In this document: positions 51,109-61,010 of the stretch, in pieces
Layout: each line of letters starts with the position of its first letter
Position numbering within the stretch: the first letter of the stretch is position 1
Source: Castellaniella caeni NBRC 101664
GTDB taxonomy: Bacteria; Pseudomonadota; Gammaproteobacteria; Burkholderiales; Burkholderiaceae_B
DNA length: 64,000 nt
Reading direction: 5' to 3'
Assembly: GCF_001592225.1 (NCBI RefSeq)
Contig: NZ_BCWN01000003.1
Span: 162,361 to 226,360 of the forward strand
Position numbers and translations under genes: made by a program
The notes under the pieces: model-generated
The model's database searches: none
Seen by the model: only the letters and a program-made list of their open reading frames with translations
Told to the model about the DNA's origin: nothing

Positions 51109-51149
51109 TTGAAGCGCTTCAAATTTAGCACCAATTATGAAGCGCTTCA
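51109..51149. promoter_or_regulatory. Paired LacI-type operators
   Basis: TTGAAGCGCTTCAA (51109-51122) and TGAAGCGCTTCA (51138-51149) are perfect palindromes whose centres are 28 bp apart. Their AAGCGCTT core with a central CG is the LacI/GalR-family pattern. The first lies 17 bp upstream of the quinone oxidoreductase ATG, so a bound repressor would block the promoter or early transcription. No LacI-family gene is in the window. Confidence 0.7.
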
Positions 51150-51337
51150 AATATGTAAAACCCTATGTTGTCGCACATAAAAACGACGCACAGGAGTCAC
51201 CACCCGGCGAACATCCATGCCACAGGGCGGCCTGCGGCATCCCATGTGTGCGTCAGCAACGGCAATTGCCCATCAGTACAACGCAGCGTGCACGCCACGG
51301 ATACCGGGGCGGGCACGCAAACCCGACAAACAGCGCA

Positions 51338-52741
<1,404 letters not shown>

Positions 52742-52748
52742 GGTGCCC

Positions 52749-54065
52749 TCAGATCAAGATGCTCATGGGCGCCTCGATGAGGCGCTTGAAGACCTTCAGC
52801 CAGCGGGCCGCCAGCGCGCCATCGATGGCACGGTGATCGACCGACAGCGTCACCGTCATCATGGAGGCGACGAAAACCTGCTCTTCCGAATCGACGATGG
52901 CCCGCTTTTCGGTGGCGCCCACGGCCAGGATGGCGGCCTGGGGCGGGTTGATGATGGCGGCAAACTCGGTGACGCCGTGCATGCCCAGGTTGCTGACGGT
53001 AAAGCTGCCGCCCTGGTACTCGTGCGGCTGCAAGCGGCCCTCGCGCGCGCGGGCCGCCAGGTCGGCGATATCCGTGCTGATGGCCGACAACGCCTTCTGG
53101 TCGGCCTGGCGCACGATGGGCGTGATGAGGCCAGACTCGGTGGCCACAGCCACCGACACGTCCACCGCGTCGTATTGCAGCAAGGCGTCGTCTGTCCAGC
53201 TGACGTTCATCTGTGGCAGCTCGGCCAGCGCCACGGCCGCCGCCTTGACGATCAGGTCGTTGACCGAGATGCGCTGTGCCACGCTGGCATTGATGCGCTG
53301 GCGCAAGGCCAGCAGCTCGTCCATGCGGCAGTCGGCACGCAGGTAAAAATGCGGCACCGTGGTCTTGCTCTCCAGCAGGCGGCGGGCAATGGTGCGGCGC
53401 ATGGCCGTGTGCGGGATGCGCGTCACGCCGGGCTGATCGGCCGCTGTCGCTGAGGCGGCTGCCGTGCCGGCAACCTGCGCGGCAGCACCCGCGGTGGCGG
53501 CGCCAGCTGCTGCGGTCGCAACGGGTGCCCGAGGCTGCTGCAAGGCGGCCTGCACGTCGCGCCGCACGATGCGGCCATGCGGCCCGCTGCCCGGCAAGCC
53601 CTGCAGCGCCAAACCTGCGTCAGCGGCCAGGCGACGCGCCAAGGGGCTGGCGAACACGCGGCCTTGCTGCGCGTCGGCCAGCGACGCCGCCGAAACAGAG
53701 GCTGCCGCGCCAGCGGCAGGCGACACACCCGCACCGGCTGCTTGGGCCGACGGCGGCGCAGCCACCTGGGCCGCTGCCGCATCGCGCACCTGCCCCATCA
53801 AAGCCGCCGCATCCGCGTCTGTTTCGCCGGGGGACAGCAGCACCGCGATGGGCGCGGCCACGGCCGCCGCCTGGCCCGCGGACACCAGAATTTTGCCCAG
53901 TACCCCGTCGGATTCGGCGTTGAACTCGATGACCGCCTTGTCGGTCTCGATCTCCGCCAGGCAGTCGCCGACGGCCACCGGGTCACCCTCGGCCTTGCTC
54001 CAGGCCACGATGGTGGCGGATTCCATATTGGCAGCCACCTCGGGCATCTGTAATAGAACGGCCAT
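52749..54065 (-). CDS. Lipoyl acyltransferase (E2) of a 2-oxo acid/acetoin-type dehydrogenase
   Basis: The 438 residues hold one lipoyl domain (about 1-80, lipoylated Lys43 in EIETDKAVIEF), a long Ala-rich hinge (about 85-140), a peripheral-subunit-binding domain (about 140-180, VFASPLARRLAADAGLALQG in part), another Ala-rich linker, and the catalytic domain (about 215-438) with DHRAIDG (His411). The active-site motif is normal, so it should transfer an acyl group to CoA. The substrate class (acetyl, branched or other) cannot be fixed. It follows the fused E1 after 96 bp. Confidence 0.92.
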   Translation of the reverse strand: MAVLLQMPEVAANMESATIVAWSKAEGDPVAVGDCLAEIETDKAVIEFNAESDGVLGKILVSAGQAAAVAAPIAVLLSPGETDADAAALMGQVRDAAAAQVAAPPSAQAAGAGVSPAAGAAASVSAASLADAQQGRVFASPLARRLAADAGLALQGLPGSGPHGRIVRRDVQAALQQPRAPVATAAAGAATAGAAAQVAGTAAASATAADQPGVTRIPHTAMRRTIARRLLESKTTVPHFYLRADCRMDELLALRQRINASVAQRISVNDLIVKAAAVALAELPQMNVSWTDDALLQYDAVDVSVAVATESGLITPIVRQADQKALSAISTDIADLAARAREGRLQPHEYQGGSFTVSNLGMHGVTEFAAIINPPQAAILAVGATEKRAIVDSEEQVFVASMMTVTLSVDHRAIDGALAARWLKVFKRLIEAPMSILI

Positions 54066-54161
54066 GTCACCGCCCTCCTTGTTCAAGATTGATCATGATT
54101 GCCCTTGCCTGACGTACGACGACAGCAAGGGCGTCGATAGGGGATACGAGCAGCATCGGCC

Positions 54162-56360
54162 TCACGGGCGCAGGGGCGCGCCCTGTTCGCGCATCACCCG
54201 CTCCAGCCCCTCGACCACCTCTTCGGTGCGCGCGCACGCGGCGCGCTCCAGCACTTTGGAAATGCTGGGCGAGGCCTCGCCACCCGTGACGCGCTGGATC
54301 GGCTGGTCGAGCCAGTCGAAGAAGCGCCGCTGGATTTCGTCGGCCAGCCAGGCGCCGTACGACGTGCCGCGCGCACCCTGCTCGACGATGAGCACGTTGT
54401 TGGTCTTGCGGATGCTGGCACCGATGGTTTCCCAATCGAGGCTGGCCCGATCCAGCCAGCGCAGGTCGATCACCTCGGCGTCCACGCCCGTCTGCTCGAC
54501 GGCTTCCAGCGAGTGGCGCACCATGGACAGGTAGGTCAGCACGGTGAGCGCCGAACCCTCGCGCCGGACAGCGGCCTTGCCAAAGGCGGTCTGGTAGTCG
54601 AAATCGTCCACCGGCGCCAGGCCGCTGCTGGCGTACAGATCGACGTGCTCGATGACGAGCACCGGGTCTTCCAGCTGCAGCGCGGCATGCATGAGGCCCA
54701 CGTAATCAAAGGGCGTGGACGGCGCCACGATGCGCCAGCCGGGGCTGGTGGCGAAAATACCGGCGGGGTCCATCGAGTGCTGCGAGCCATAGCCCGTGCC
54801 CATGGCCACCTTTGAGCGCAGCACCAGCGGCATCTTGCTGTCGCCACCGAACATGTGCCGCGCCTTGCCGATCTGGTTGAAGACCTGGTCGGCCGCGACC
54901 CAGAGGAAGTCGGGATACATGAATTCGACGATCGGCCGGAAGCGCCCGTCCATCGCCATACCACCGCCCAGGCCCGCGAAGGCGTTCTCGCTGATGGGCG
55001 TACCCAGCACACGCGTGGGGTACTTGTCTTTCAGGCCACGCGTGGCGCCGTTGGTGCCGCCCTTCAGGCGGTGCACGTCCTCGCCCAGCACGACGATGCG
55101 CTCATCGGCTGCCATGCGGCGATCGAGCGTATCGGCGATCACGTCGATGAACTTGCGTTCGTGCAGCGCCCCCTGGAAGCTGGATTCCTCCTCGCAGCGG
55201 GCGCCGTCGAGTTCGCGCAGGTCGCCGCGCAGACCCACGTCGCGAAACCCCGGATCGGGCCACAGTTCGGGGCGGATGCGCTTCTTGCCCGCCTTGCCCG
55301 CGGGGTCGGCCTCGGTCAGGGCGTCCACCGCCTGCTGCATGGCGGCCTGCATGCGCGCGCGCAAGGCCTCGACCTCGGCGGCGGTGATCATGCCCAGCGC
55401 CTGCATGCGCGCGGCCAGGTGATCCAGCGGATCGCGCTTGCGCCAGGCGGCTTCTTCTTCCTTGCTGCGGTAGCCAAAGGCGCTGCCCGGGAAACCGCCG
55501 TTCTGGTGCAGGTAGCGGTAGACGTCGGCCTCGATCACCACCGGGCCCTTGCCCGCGCGCATGTGCGCCAGGGCGCGCTGCATGGTGAGGTGCACGGCGT
55601 AGACATCCATGCCGTCCACTTTCCAGCTGGGGATGTTGAAGGCCAGGCCGCGCGCCGACAGGCGCGGCTCGGCGGTGGCTTCCTCGACGTTGGTGGACAC
55701 CGCGTAGCGGTTGTTCTCGATGAAGAAGCACAGCGGCAGCTTCCAGGCGGCGGCCAGGTTCATGGTTTCCAGCACCGAGCCGATGTTGACGGCCCCGTCG
55801 CCAAAGAAGGTGACCGCCACGGCATCGCTGCCCGCATGGCGCTGCGCCCAGGCCGAACCCGCCGCCAGCGGCACGCCGCCGCCCACGATGGCGTTGGTGC
55901 CGGTGACGCCGGCTTCTTCCCAGCGCAGGTGCATCGAGCCGCCACGGCCATGGCAAAAGCCCTGCGACAGGCCCAGGATCTCGGCCAGCGTGCGCTGCAG
56001 CAGGGCTTGCACGGGCTGGGTCAGTGCGGCGCGCGGATCCACGCCGGACGGCATGAGGTAGGCCAGCGACTTGGACAGGAAGTGGTGGTGCCCGCGGTGC
56101 GAGCCATTGACCTGGTCGGCCGCCGTGAGCATCGCCAGCGCCCCGGCGGCGCCGCCTTCCTGGCCGATGCTGGAGTGCGCCGGGCCGTGCACCAGGCCGT
56201 CCAGGGCCAGGCCCACCACGGTTTCTTCAAAGGCGCGAATCAGGTGCATGTGCGCCAGCAAAGTGCCCAGCACAGCCGGGTCGGCGGCTTTCCAGTCGGC
56301 CTCGGTGACGCGCAATTCGGCCCACGGGGCGGCGGGAGACAGCGAAATAAGTTTAGACAT
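54162..56360 (-). CDS. Fused E1 alpha-beta subunit of a thiamin-dependent dehydrogenase
   Basis: One 732-residue chain joins E1-alpha (about 20-345) and E1-beta (about 400-732). Alpha has the thiamin-diphosphate motif GDGAVNIG...ENNRYAVST (187-222). Beta has GEDVHRLKGG, GTPISENAFAGLGGGMAM with the catalytic Glu, and FMYPDFLWVAADQVFNQIGK. The two halves are separate proteins in most pyruvate, branched-chain and acetoin dehydrogenases. The alpha active-site loop after VYRY reads LHQNGGFPGSAFGYR instead of the usual GHSxxDxxxYR, so the substrate may be unusual. It follows the SDR gene by 20 bp. Confidence 0.92.
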   Translation of the reverse strand: MSKLISLSPAAPWAELRVTEADWKAADPAVLGTLLAHMHLIRAFEETVVGLALDGLVHGPAHSSIGQEGGAAGALAMLTAADQVNGSHRGHHHFLSKSLAYLMPSGVDPRAALTQPVQALLQRTLAEILGLSQGFCHGRGGSMHLRWEEAGVTGTNAIVGGGVPLAAGSAWAQRHAGSDAVAVTFFGDGAVNIGSVLETMNLAAAWKLPLCFFIENNRYAVSTNVEEATAEPRLSARGLAFNIPSWKVDGMDVYAVHLTMQRALAHMRAGKGPVVIEADVYRYLHQNGGFPGSAFGYRSKEEEAAWRKRDPLDHLAARMQALGMITAAEVEALRARMQAAMQQAVDALTEADPAGKAGKKRIRPELWPDPGFRDVGLRGDLRELDGARCEEESSFQGALHERKFIDVIADTLDRRMAADERIVVLGEDVHRLKGGTNGATRGLKDKYPTRVLGTPISENAFAGLGGGMAMDGRFRPIVEFMYPDFLWVAADQVFNQIGKARHMFGGDSKMPLVLRSKVAMGTGYGSQHSMDPAGIFATSPGWRIVAPSTPFDYVGLMHAALQLEDPVLVIEHVDLYASSGLAPVDDFDYQTAFGKAAVRREGSALTVLTYLSMVRHSLEAVEQTGVDAEVIDLRWLDRASLDWETIGASIRKTNNVLIVEQGARGTSYGAWLADEIQRRFFDWLDQPIQRVTGGEASPSISKVLERAACARTEEVVEGLERVMREQGAPLRP

Positions 56361-56380
56361 GAGTGCTCTCCACGAGATGA

Positions 56381-57205
56381 TCAGATATAGCTGTAGGCCG
56401 ACCAGCCGCCATCGGCCAGGGCCACGTGGCCGTTGATGAAGGCGGCATGATCCGAGGCCAGGAACAGGCCCAGGGCGGCGATTTCTTCGGGGGTGCCCAG
56501 GCGGCCGCTGGGCGTGCGGCGCACCAGGGCGTCGAGATCCATGCGGCCGCGCGCCACGAGATCGTCCACCAGCGCGGTACGGATGTAGCCCGGCGCGATG
56601 GCGTTGACGCGCACCCCTTCGGGGCCCCATTCGATGGCCAGGGACTTCGTCAGCATGGCCACCGCCGCCTTGGTGGCGCAGTACGCCGCCCGCTCGGGGG
56701 CGGCCACCACGCCGTACATGGACGCCATGTTGAGAATGACGCCCTGGCCGCGCGCCACCATGCGGCGGGCCGCCGCCTGCGCGCAATAGAACACGCCGTT
56801 GAGATTGACGTCCACCGCCTTGCGCCAGGCCTCGCCCGAGAGTTCGAGCGTGGGGCAGTTCATGGAAATGCCGGCGTTGTTGAGCAACACGTCCACCTGC
56901 CCCCACTGCGCGTCGATGGCGGCAAAGGCTTGCGCCACGGCGGTTTCGTCGTTGACCGCGGCTACGTGGCACGCCAGCCGCGCATCGGGGACGGCTTGTT
57001 GCAGCCCCTGTGCGGCGGCCTCCAGGGCCGCGCCGTTCAGGTCGATGAGCGCCAGGCGCGCGCCGACGGCGGCAAAGGCATGTGCCATGGACAGCCCGAT
57101 GCCGCTGGCCGCGCCCGTGATGACCACGACCTTGTCGCGCAGGCCCGCGAAGCCTTGGCCGCGGGCCAGCCCCTGCAGGGTATCGAGTGTGTAGGGAGTC
57201 GTCAT
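56381..57205 (-). CDS. SDR-family dehydrogenase in the E1-E2-E3 operon
   Basis: The 274-residue classical SDR has an N-terminal extension of about 25 residues, VVITGAASGIGLSMA, LLNNAGISMN, and the catalytic YCATKAAV. The acidic residue in ALIDLNGAAL favours NAD. It overlaps livF by an ATGA and precedes the fused E1 by 20 bp, so it is co-translated with the importer and dehydrogenase complex. It probably oxidises the imported hydroxy compound to the oxo compound used by E1. Confidence 0.9.
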   Translation of the reverse strand: MTTPYTLDTLQGLARGQGFAGLRDKVVVITGAASGIGLSMAHAFAAVGARLALIDLNGAALEAAAQGLQQAVPDARLACHVAAVNDETAVAQAFAAIDAQWGQVDVLLNNAGISMNCPTLELSGEAWRKAVDVNLNGVFYCAQAAARRMVARGQGVILNMASMYGVVAAPERAAYCATKAAVAMLTKSLAIEWGPEGVRVNAIAPGYIRTALVDDLVARGRMDLDALVRRTPSGRLGTPEEIAALGLFLASDHAAFINGHVALADGGWSAYSYI

Positions 57206-57942
57206 ACGGCCAGCCAGTCCTTGAGCAATTGGGGTTGATCGGTAAGTTCGCCGGGCGTGCCACTGAACACGATGTGGCCGTGTCCCAGCAGGCAGACGTC
57301 GGTGGATATCTTCATGGCGATGGTGAGTTTCTGTTCGACCAGGATGACCGAGACACCATGCCGGTGGATGTCTTCGATGGCCTCGCCCACCACCTCGACG
57401 ATCTTGGGCGCCAGGCCTTCGGTGGGCTCGTCGATCATGATGAGCTGCGGGTTGCCCAGCAAAGAACGGCAGATGGTCAGCATCTGCTGCTCGCCGCCCG
57501 ACAGATTGCCCGCCAGGGTGTTGCGTCGCTCTTTGAGGCGCGGAAAATACGTGAACATCTGCTCGATCGTCCACTGGGCCGCCCCCTTGCGGGGCGGCTG
57601 CATGCCCATCACCAGGTTTTCCTCGACGCTCAGGTTGGCAAAGACGTCGCGCTCTTCGGGCACGAACGCCATGCCACGGCGGGCAATAGCATAGGGCTGC
57701 ATGCCCGCCAGCTCGTGGCCGTCGAAGCGCACCTGCCCGGCGCTCGGGGGCACCAGGCCCATCAACGCCTTCAGGGTGGTGGAGCGGCCCGCGCCGTTGC
57801 GGCCCAGCAGGCTCAGCACCTTGCCGCGCCCCACTTCGAAATCGAGCCCACGCAAAATATGGCTCTTGCCGTAATGCGCGTGCAGACCGCGCACCGACAG
57901 CAAGGGCTGCGCCGCGGACGGTATCGTCTGACCGGTGCTCAT
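57202..57942 (-). CDS. livF: Branched-chain-type ABC importer ATPase (LivF-like)
   Basis: The 246-residue ABC ATPase of the HAAT importer family has signature LSGGEQQML and Walker B LIMIDEPTEGLAP. The Walker A reads GRNGAGRST (47-55), with Arg53 in place of the phosphate-binding lysine; the DNA (ggccgctcc) is unambiguous. Such Arg variants occur in LivF homologs, but ATPase activity may rely on LivG. It is joined to livG and the SDR gene by ATGA overlaps. Confidence 0.92.
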   Translation of the reverse strand: MSTGQTIPSAAQPLLSVRGLHAHYGKSHILRGLDFEVGRGKVLSLLGRNGAGRSTTLKALMGLVPPSAGQVRFDGHELAGMQPYAIARRGMAFVPEERDVFANLSVEENLVMGMQPPRKGAAQWTIEQMFTYFPRLKERRNTLAGNLSGGEQQMLTICRSLLGNPQLIMIDEPTEGLAPKIVEVVGEAIEDIHRHGVSVILVEQKLTIAMKISTDVCLLGHGHIVFSGTPGELTDQPQLLKDWLAV

Positions 57943-58718
57943 ACGCTCACCTCCGTGCCCAGGTAGGCTTCCTGCACCTGCTGGTTGTTGCGGATCTCAT
58001 CGGGCGTGCCGGTGGCAATGATCTGGCCATAGACCAGCACGCTCACGCGGTCGCTGAGCGAGAACACCACGTCCATGTCGTGCTCGACGATCATCAGCGT
58101 GCGCGTGGCCGTCAGTTCGCGGATGAGGCCCACGGTGTAGTCGGTTTCCTCGCGCGACATGCCGGCCATGGGCTCGTCGAGCAGCACCACCTTGGGATCG
58201 GAGGCCAGCGCCATGCCGATCTCCAGCGAGCGTTGTTCGGAATACGACAGCTCGCCGGCCAGCACATCGCGCGCACGCAGCAGGCGCAGCTCGTCGAGCA
58301 GCTGCTCGGTTTCCCGGGTGATCTGGCGTGCCTGGTTCACACGGCTCCAGAAGTTGTATTGCAGGCCATAGCGGCGCAGCAGCCCGAAGCGCAGGTTCTC
58401 GAACACGCTGTGTCCGGGGAAGATGTTGGTGATCTGGAACGAGCGGGCCAGCCCCATCTGGTTGATGGCGCGCGGCGTCTTGCCCTGGATCTCGCGCCCC
58501 TGCAGCGTGATGGTGCCGCTGGTGGGCTGCAGCTGCCCCGAGATCAGGTGAAACAGCGTGGATTTTCCCGCGCCGTTGGGCCCGATGATGGCATGGCGCT
58601 CGCCCTCGATGAGGGACAAGTCCACCCCACGGATGATCTGCGTCTCGCCAAACGATTTGTGAACCCCGGACAGCTGCAGGATCGGGGCCGAGGCCGCCCT
58701 CTGATGTACCTGACTCAT
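57939..58718 (-). CDS. livG: Branched-chain-type ABC importer ATPase (LivG-like)
   Basis: The 259-residue ABC ATPase has a normal Walker A IGPNGAGKSTLFHLISG, signature ELSYSEQRSLEIGMALA (the LivG-type LSYGxQR variant) and Walker B VVLLDEPMAGMSREE. It ends with the LivG tail region IRNNQQVQEAYLG. It is coupled to livM and livF by ATGA overlaps. It pairs with LivF to power uptake. Confidence 0.93.
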   Translation of the reverse strand: MSQVHQRAASAPILQLSGVHKSFGETQIIRGVDLSLIEGERHAIIGPNGAGKSTLFHLISGQLQPTSGTITLQGREIQGKTPRAINQMGLARSFQITNIFPGHSVFENLRFGLLRRYGLQYNFWSRVNQARQITRETEQLLDELRLLRARDVLAGELSYSEQRSLEIGMALASDPKVVLLDEPMAGMSREETDYTVGLIRELTATRTLMIVEHDMDVVFSLSDRVSVLVYGQIIATGTPDEIRNNQQVQEAYLGTEVSV

Positions 58719-59950
58719 GATGCATACTCCTCACGCAAGCGGGCCCAGCGGCGGCTGACACCCAGCACTCCCAGCACCCCGGCCACCATCAGGGCCAGCG
58801 GCACCAGCCACACCCACGTCTGCCCCGGCAGCAGGGACAGGCCAAAGAGCCGGATGGCGGGCCACGGCTGTCCGGCCACGAGCAGCGATTGATAATCCTG
58901 GGCCAGGATCACGGCCAGCACCTCGACGATGAAGACCAGCCCGATGGCGCCCAGCACGCAGGCGGCGCTCCAGCCCGCCAGTACCGTGCCCAGCTGGCGC
59001 GCCGAATGGCGGTCGCTGTAGCGGCGCCACCATTTGCCGATGCTGAACAGCCCGGCGGGCATGAACATCATCACGAGCACGAAGATCACGCCCTGGTACA
59101 GCAGCCAGGTGCGCGTCAGGTCGGACACGGCATAGCCGAAGAACGTCATGACTGCCGCGCCCAGGGCTGGGCCGAAGAAGGCGCCGATGCCACCGATGTA
59201 GGCATTGAGCACCACCTGCGCCGACAAATTCATGTCGAAGAGCACGTAGTTGGCGGCCTCGTTGTTCATGGCCAGCAAGGCCCCGGCCAGGCCCGAGAAG
59301 GCGGCCGACACGGTGAACACCATGAGCCGCAGACGGTGCACGTCGTAGCCCATGAAGCGCAGGCGGTGCGTGTTCTCGCGCAGCCCCTCGCACAGGCGCC
59401 CCAGCGGCGTGCGGGTGAAGTAGAACAGCAGCGCCACCCCCAGCACCACCCAGAACAGCGTCAGGTAGTACACCTGGATGGATGAGCCGAAATCCAGGCC
59501 CCAGGCCGGCATGCGCATGGCCGACACCCCGCCCTCGCCGCCGAAGATGCCGCTCAGGTGCGGCGCGAGCGAATGCAGCAGTTCAGCCAGCGCCAGCGTC
59601 ACCATGGCGAAGTAGACACCGCTGCGCTGGGTGGAGAACCAGCCCGCCACCACGCCCAGCAGGCCGCCGCCGATCAGTCCGGCCAGCGGCAACAGCGGCG
59701 TGGGAAAACCGGCGATCTGCTCGACGGCATTCATGGCGTGGATCGTGGCGAAGGTGCCGATGGCGAAATAGGCCGAATGGCCGAACGACAGCATCCCACC
59801 CTGCCCGGCCAGCACGTTGAAGGCCGTGGCAAACAGCGCGGCGATCAGCATCTGGATGCCGGCGTTCACCAGGGCCGTGGGCAGGTACAGGGGCGCCAGC
59901 ACCAGCAAGGCCAGCAACACCAGCAGCGTCAAAATACGGCTTGACATCAT
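58715..59950 (-). CDS. livM: Branched-chain-type ABC importer permease (LivM-like)
   Basis: The 411-residue inner-membrane permease has about ten helices. LAGQGGMLSFGHSAYFAIGTF is the LivM hallmark; quoted here in part as GGMLSFGHSAYFAIG. About 90 extra residues at the C-terminus add two further helices (around 325-400), longer than E. coli LivM's core. Two adjacent ATGs (59950, 59947) follow GGGAG; it starts three bases after livH. Confidence 0.92.
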   Translation of the reverse strand: MMSSRILTLLVLLALLVLAPLYLPTALVNAGIQMLIAALFATAFNVLAGQGGMLSFGHSAYFAIGTFATIHAMNAVEQIAGFPTPLLPLAGLIGGGLLGVVAGWFSTQRSGVYFAMVTLALAELLHSLAPHLSGIFGGEGGVSAMRMPAWGLDFGSSIQVYYLTLFWVVLGVALLFYFTRTPLGRLCEGLRENTHRLRFMGYDVHRLRLMVFTVSAAFSGLAGALLAMNNEAANYVLFDMNLSAQVVLNAYIGGIGAFFGPALGAAVMTFFGYAVSDLTRTWLLYQGVIFVLVMMFMPAGLFSIGKWWRRYSDRHSARQLGTVLAGWSAACVLGAIGLVFIVEVLAVILAQDYQSLLVAGQPWPAIRLFGLSLLPGQTWVWLVPLALMVAGVLGVLGVSRRWARLREEYAS

Positions 59951-59953
59951 TTT

Positions 59954-60895
59954 TTACTCCCGATTGCCCATCAGCCCGGAGGGGCGCACCATCAGCACCA
60001 GCAACATCAGGGCGAAGGGGATGGTGCCCGCCAGCGACGACACTTTCAGCGTCAGCAGGCCGCCCACGTGCCGGGCCCAATCGCCCAGGCCCAGCAGCCC
60101 CAGGCCGTCGGCCAGGCTGTAGTCCACGCCCACGGCAAACGAGGTGATCAAGCCGATCAGCAGCGAGGCCACCATGGCGCCCCCCAGCGAGCCGAGGCCG
60201 CCCACCACCACGACGACGAAGACCATGACGCCCAGTTCGAGCGACATGTTCGGATTGGTCGTATAGAACGCCCCGGCCACGGCGCCGGCCAGCCCGGCCA
60301 GCGCCGAGCCCACGGCAAAGACCCCCATGAAGACCATGGGCACGTTGTGTCCCAGCGCCTCGGCCATGCGCGGTTTGAACACGGCCGAACGCACCACGAT
60401 GCCGACGCGGGTACGCGTGAGCAGCAGGTAGATGAGGGCGAACATCAGCACCGACGTGCCGCCGATCAGCAGGCGGTAGAAGGGGTAGTTGGCCCCGAAG
60501 ATGCTGAAGGCGGAAAAATCGAGCGAAGCCGGCACCTGGTAGTCCACCGGGTAGTTGCCGTAGAACAGCTTGACCAGCTCGGTGATGATGAAGGACACGC
60601 CGAAGGTCAGCAGCAGCTGGTGCCCGTGGCCGTACTGGTGCACGCGGCGCAGCATGTAGCGCTCGACCAGGCCGCCGATGATCCCGACCAGCACGGGCGA
60701 CAGGAGGATGGCGGGCCAGAACCCCAGCACTTTCTGCAGACTGTAGGCCAGATAGGCCCCCAGCATGTAGAAGGCCGCGTGCGCGAAGTTCAGAACCCCC
60801 ATCATGCCGAAAATCAGTGTCAGGCCAGCCGACACCATGAACAGCAGCAATCCGTAGATCACGCCATTGAGCAAGGAGATGGTGAAAAATTCCAT
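59954..60895 (-). CDS. livH: Branched-chain-type ABC importer permease (LivH-like)
   Basis: The 313-residue permease has about eight helices. GVIYGLLLFMVSAGLTLIFG and VLNFAHAAFYMLGAYLAY are the LivH signatures, with GGLGSLGGAMVASLLIGL near the C-terminus. It follows the binding-protein gene after a 115-bp gap that contains a strong hairpin. Confidence 0.92.
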   Translation of the reverse strand: MEFFTISLLNGVIYGLLLFMVSAGLTLIFGMMGVLNFAHAAFYMLGAYLAYSLQKVLGFWPAILLSPVLVGIIGGLVERYMLRRVHQYGHGHQLLLTFGVSFIITELVKLFYGNYPVDYQVPASLDFSAFSIFGANYPFYRLLIGGTSVLMFALIYLLLTRTRVGIVVRSAVFKPRMAEALGHNVPMVFMGVFAVGSALAGLAGAVAGAFYTTNPNMSLELGVMVFVVVVVGGLGSLGGAMVASLLIGLITSFAVGVDYSLADGLGLLGLGDWARHVGGLLTLKVSSLAGTIPFALMLLVLMVRPSGLMGNRE

Positions 60896-60972
60896 GCGGA
60901 TTCCCCGTAGCGCAGCGCCGGGCCGAGGGCCAGGCCATGCGCGATGGACGACGTTTTTTTGGAGACGATGAC

Positions 60973-61004
60973 AGCCGGGGCCGCCTTCAGCGGCGGCCCC
61001 GGCT
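60973..61004 (-). terminator. Intercistronic hairpin between binding-protein gene and livH
   Basis: A perfect 13-bp GC-rich stem (60973-60985 with 60992-61004) with a six-base loop sits seven bases after the binding-protein stop, without a T-run. In importer operons such hairpins stabilise the upstream mRNA segment or cause partial termination, giving more binding protein than permease. Confidence 0.65.
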
Positions 61005-61010
61005 ACCGGA

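Noticed and set aside
54855..56390. Plus-strand open frame of 511 codons over the fused E1 gene
   Set aside because: Antisense shadow of a strongly conserved gene; no recognisable motif or ribosome binding site.
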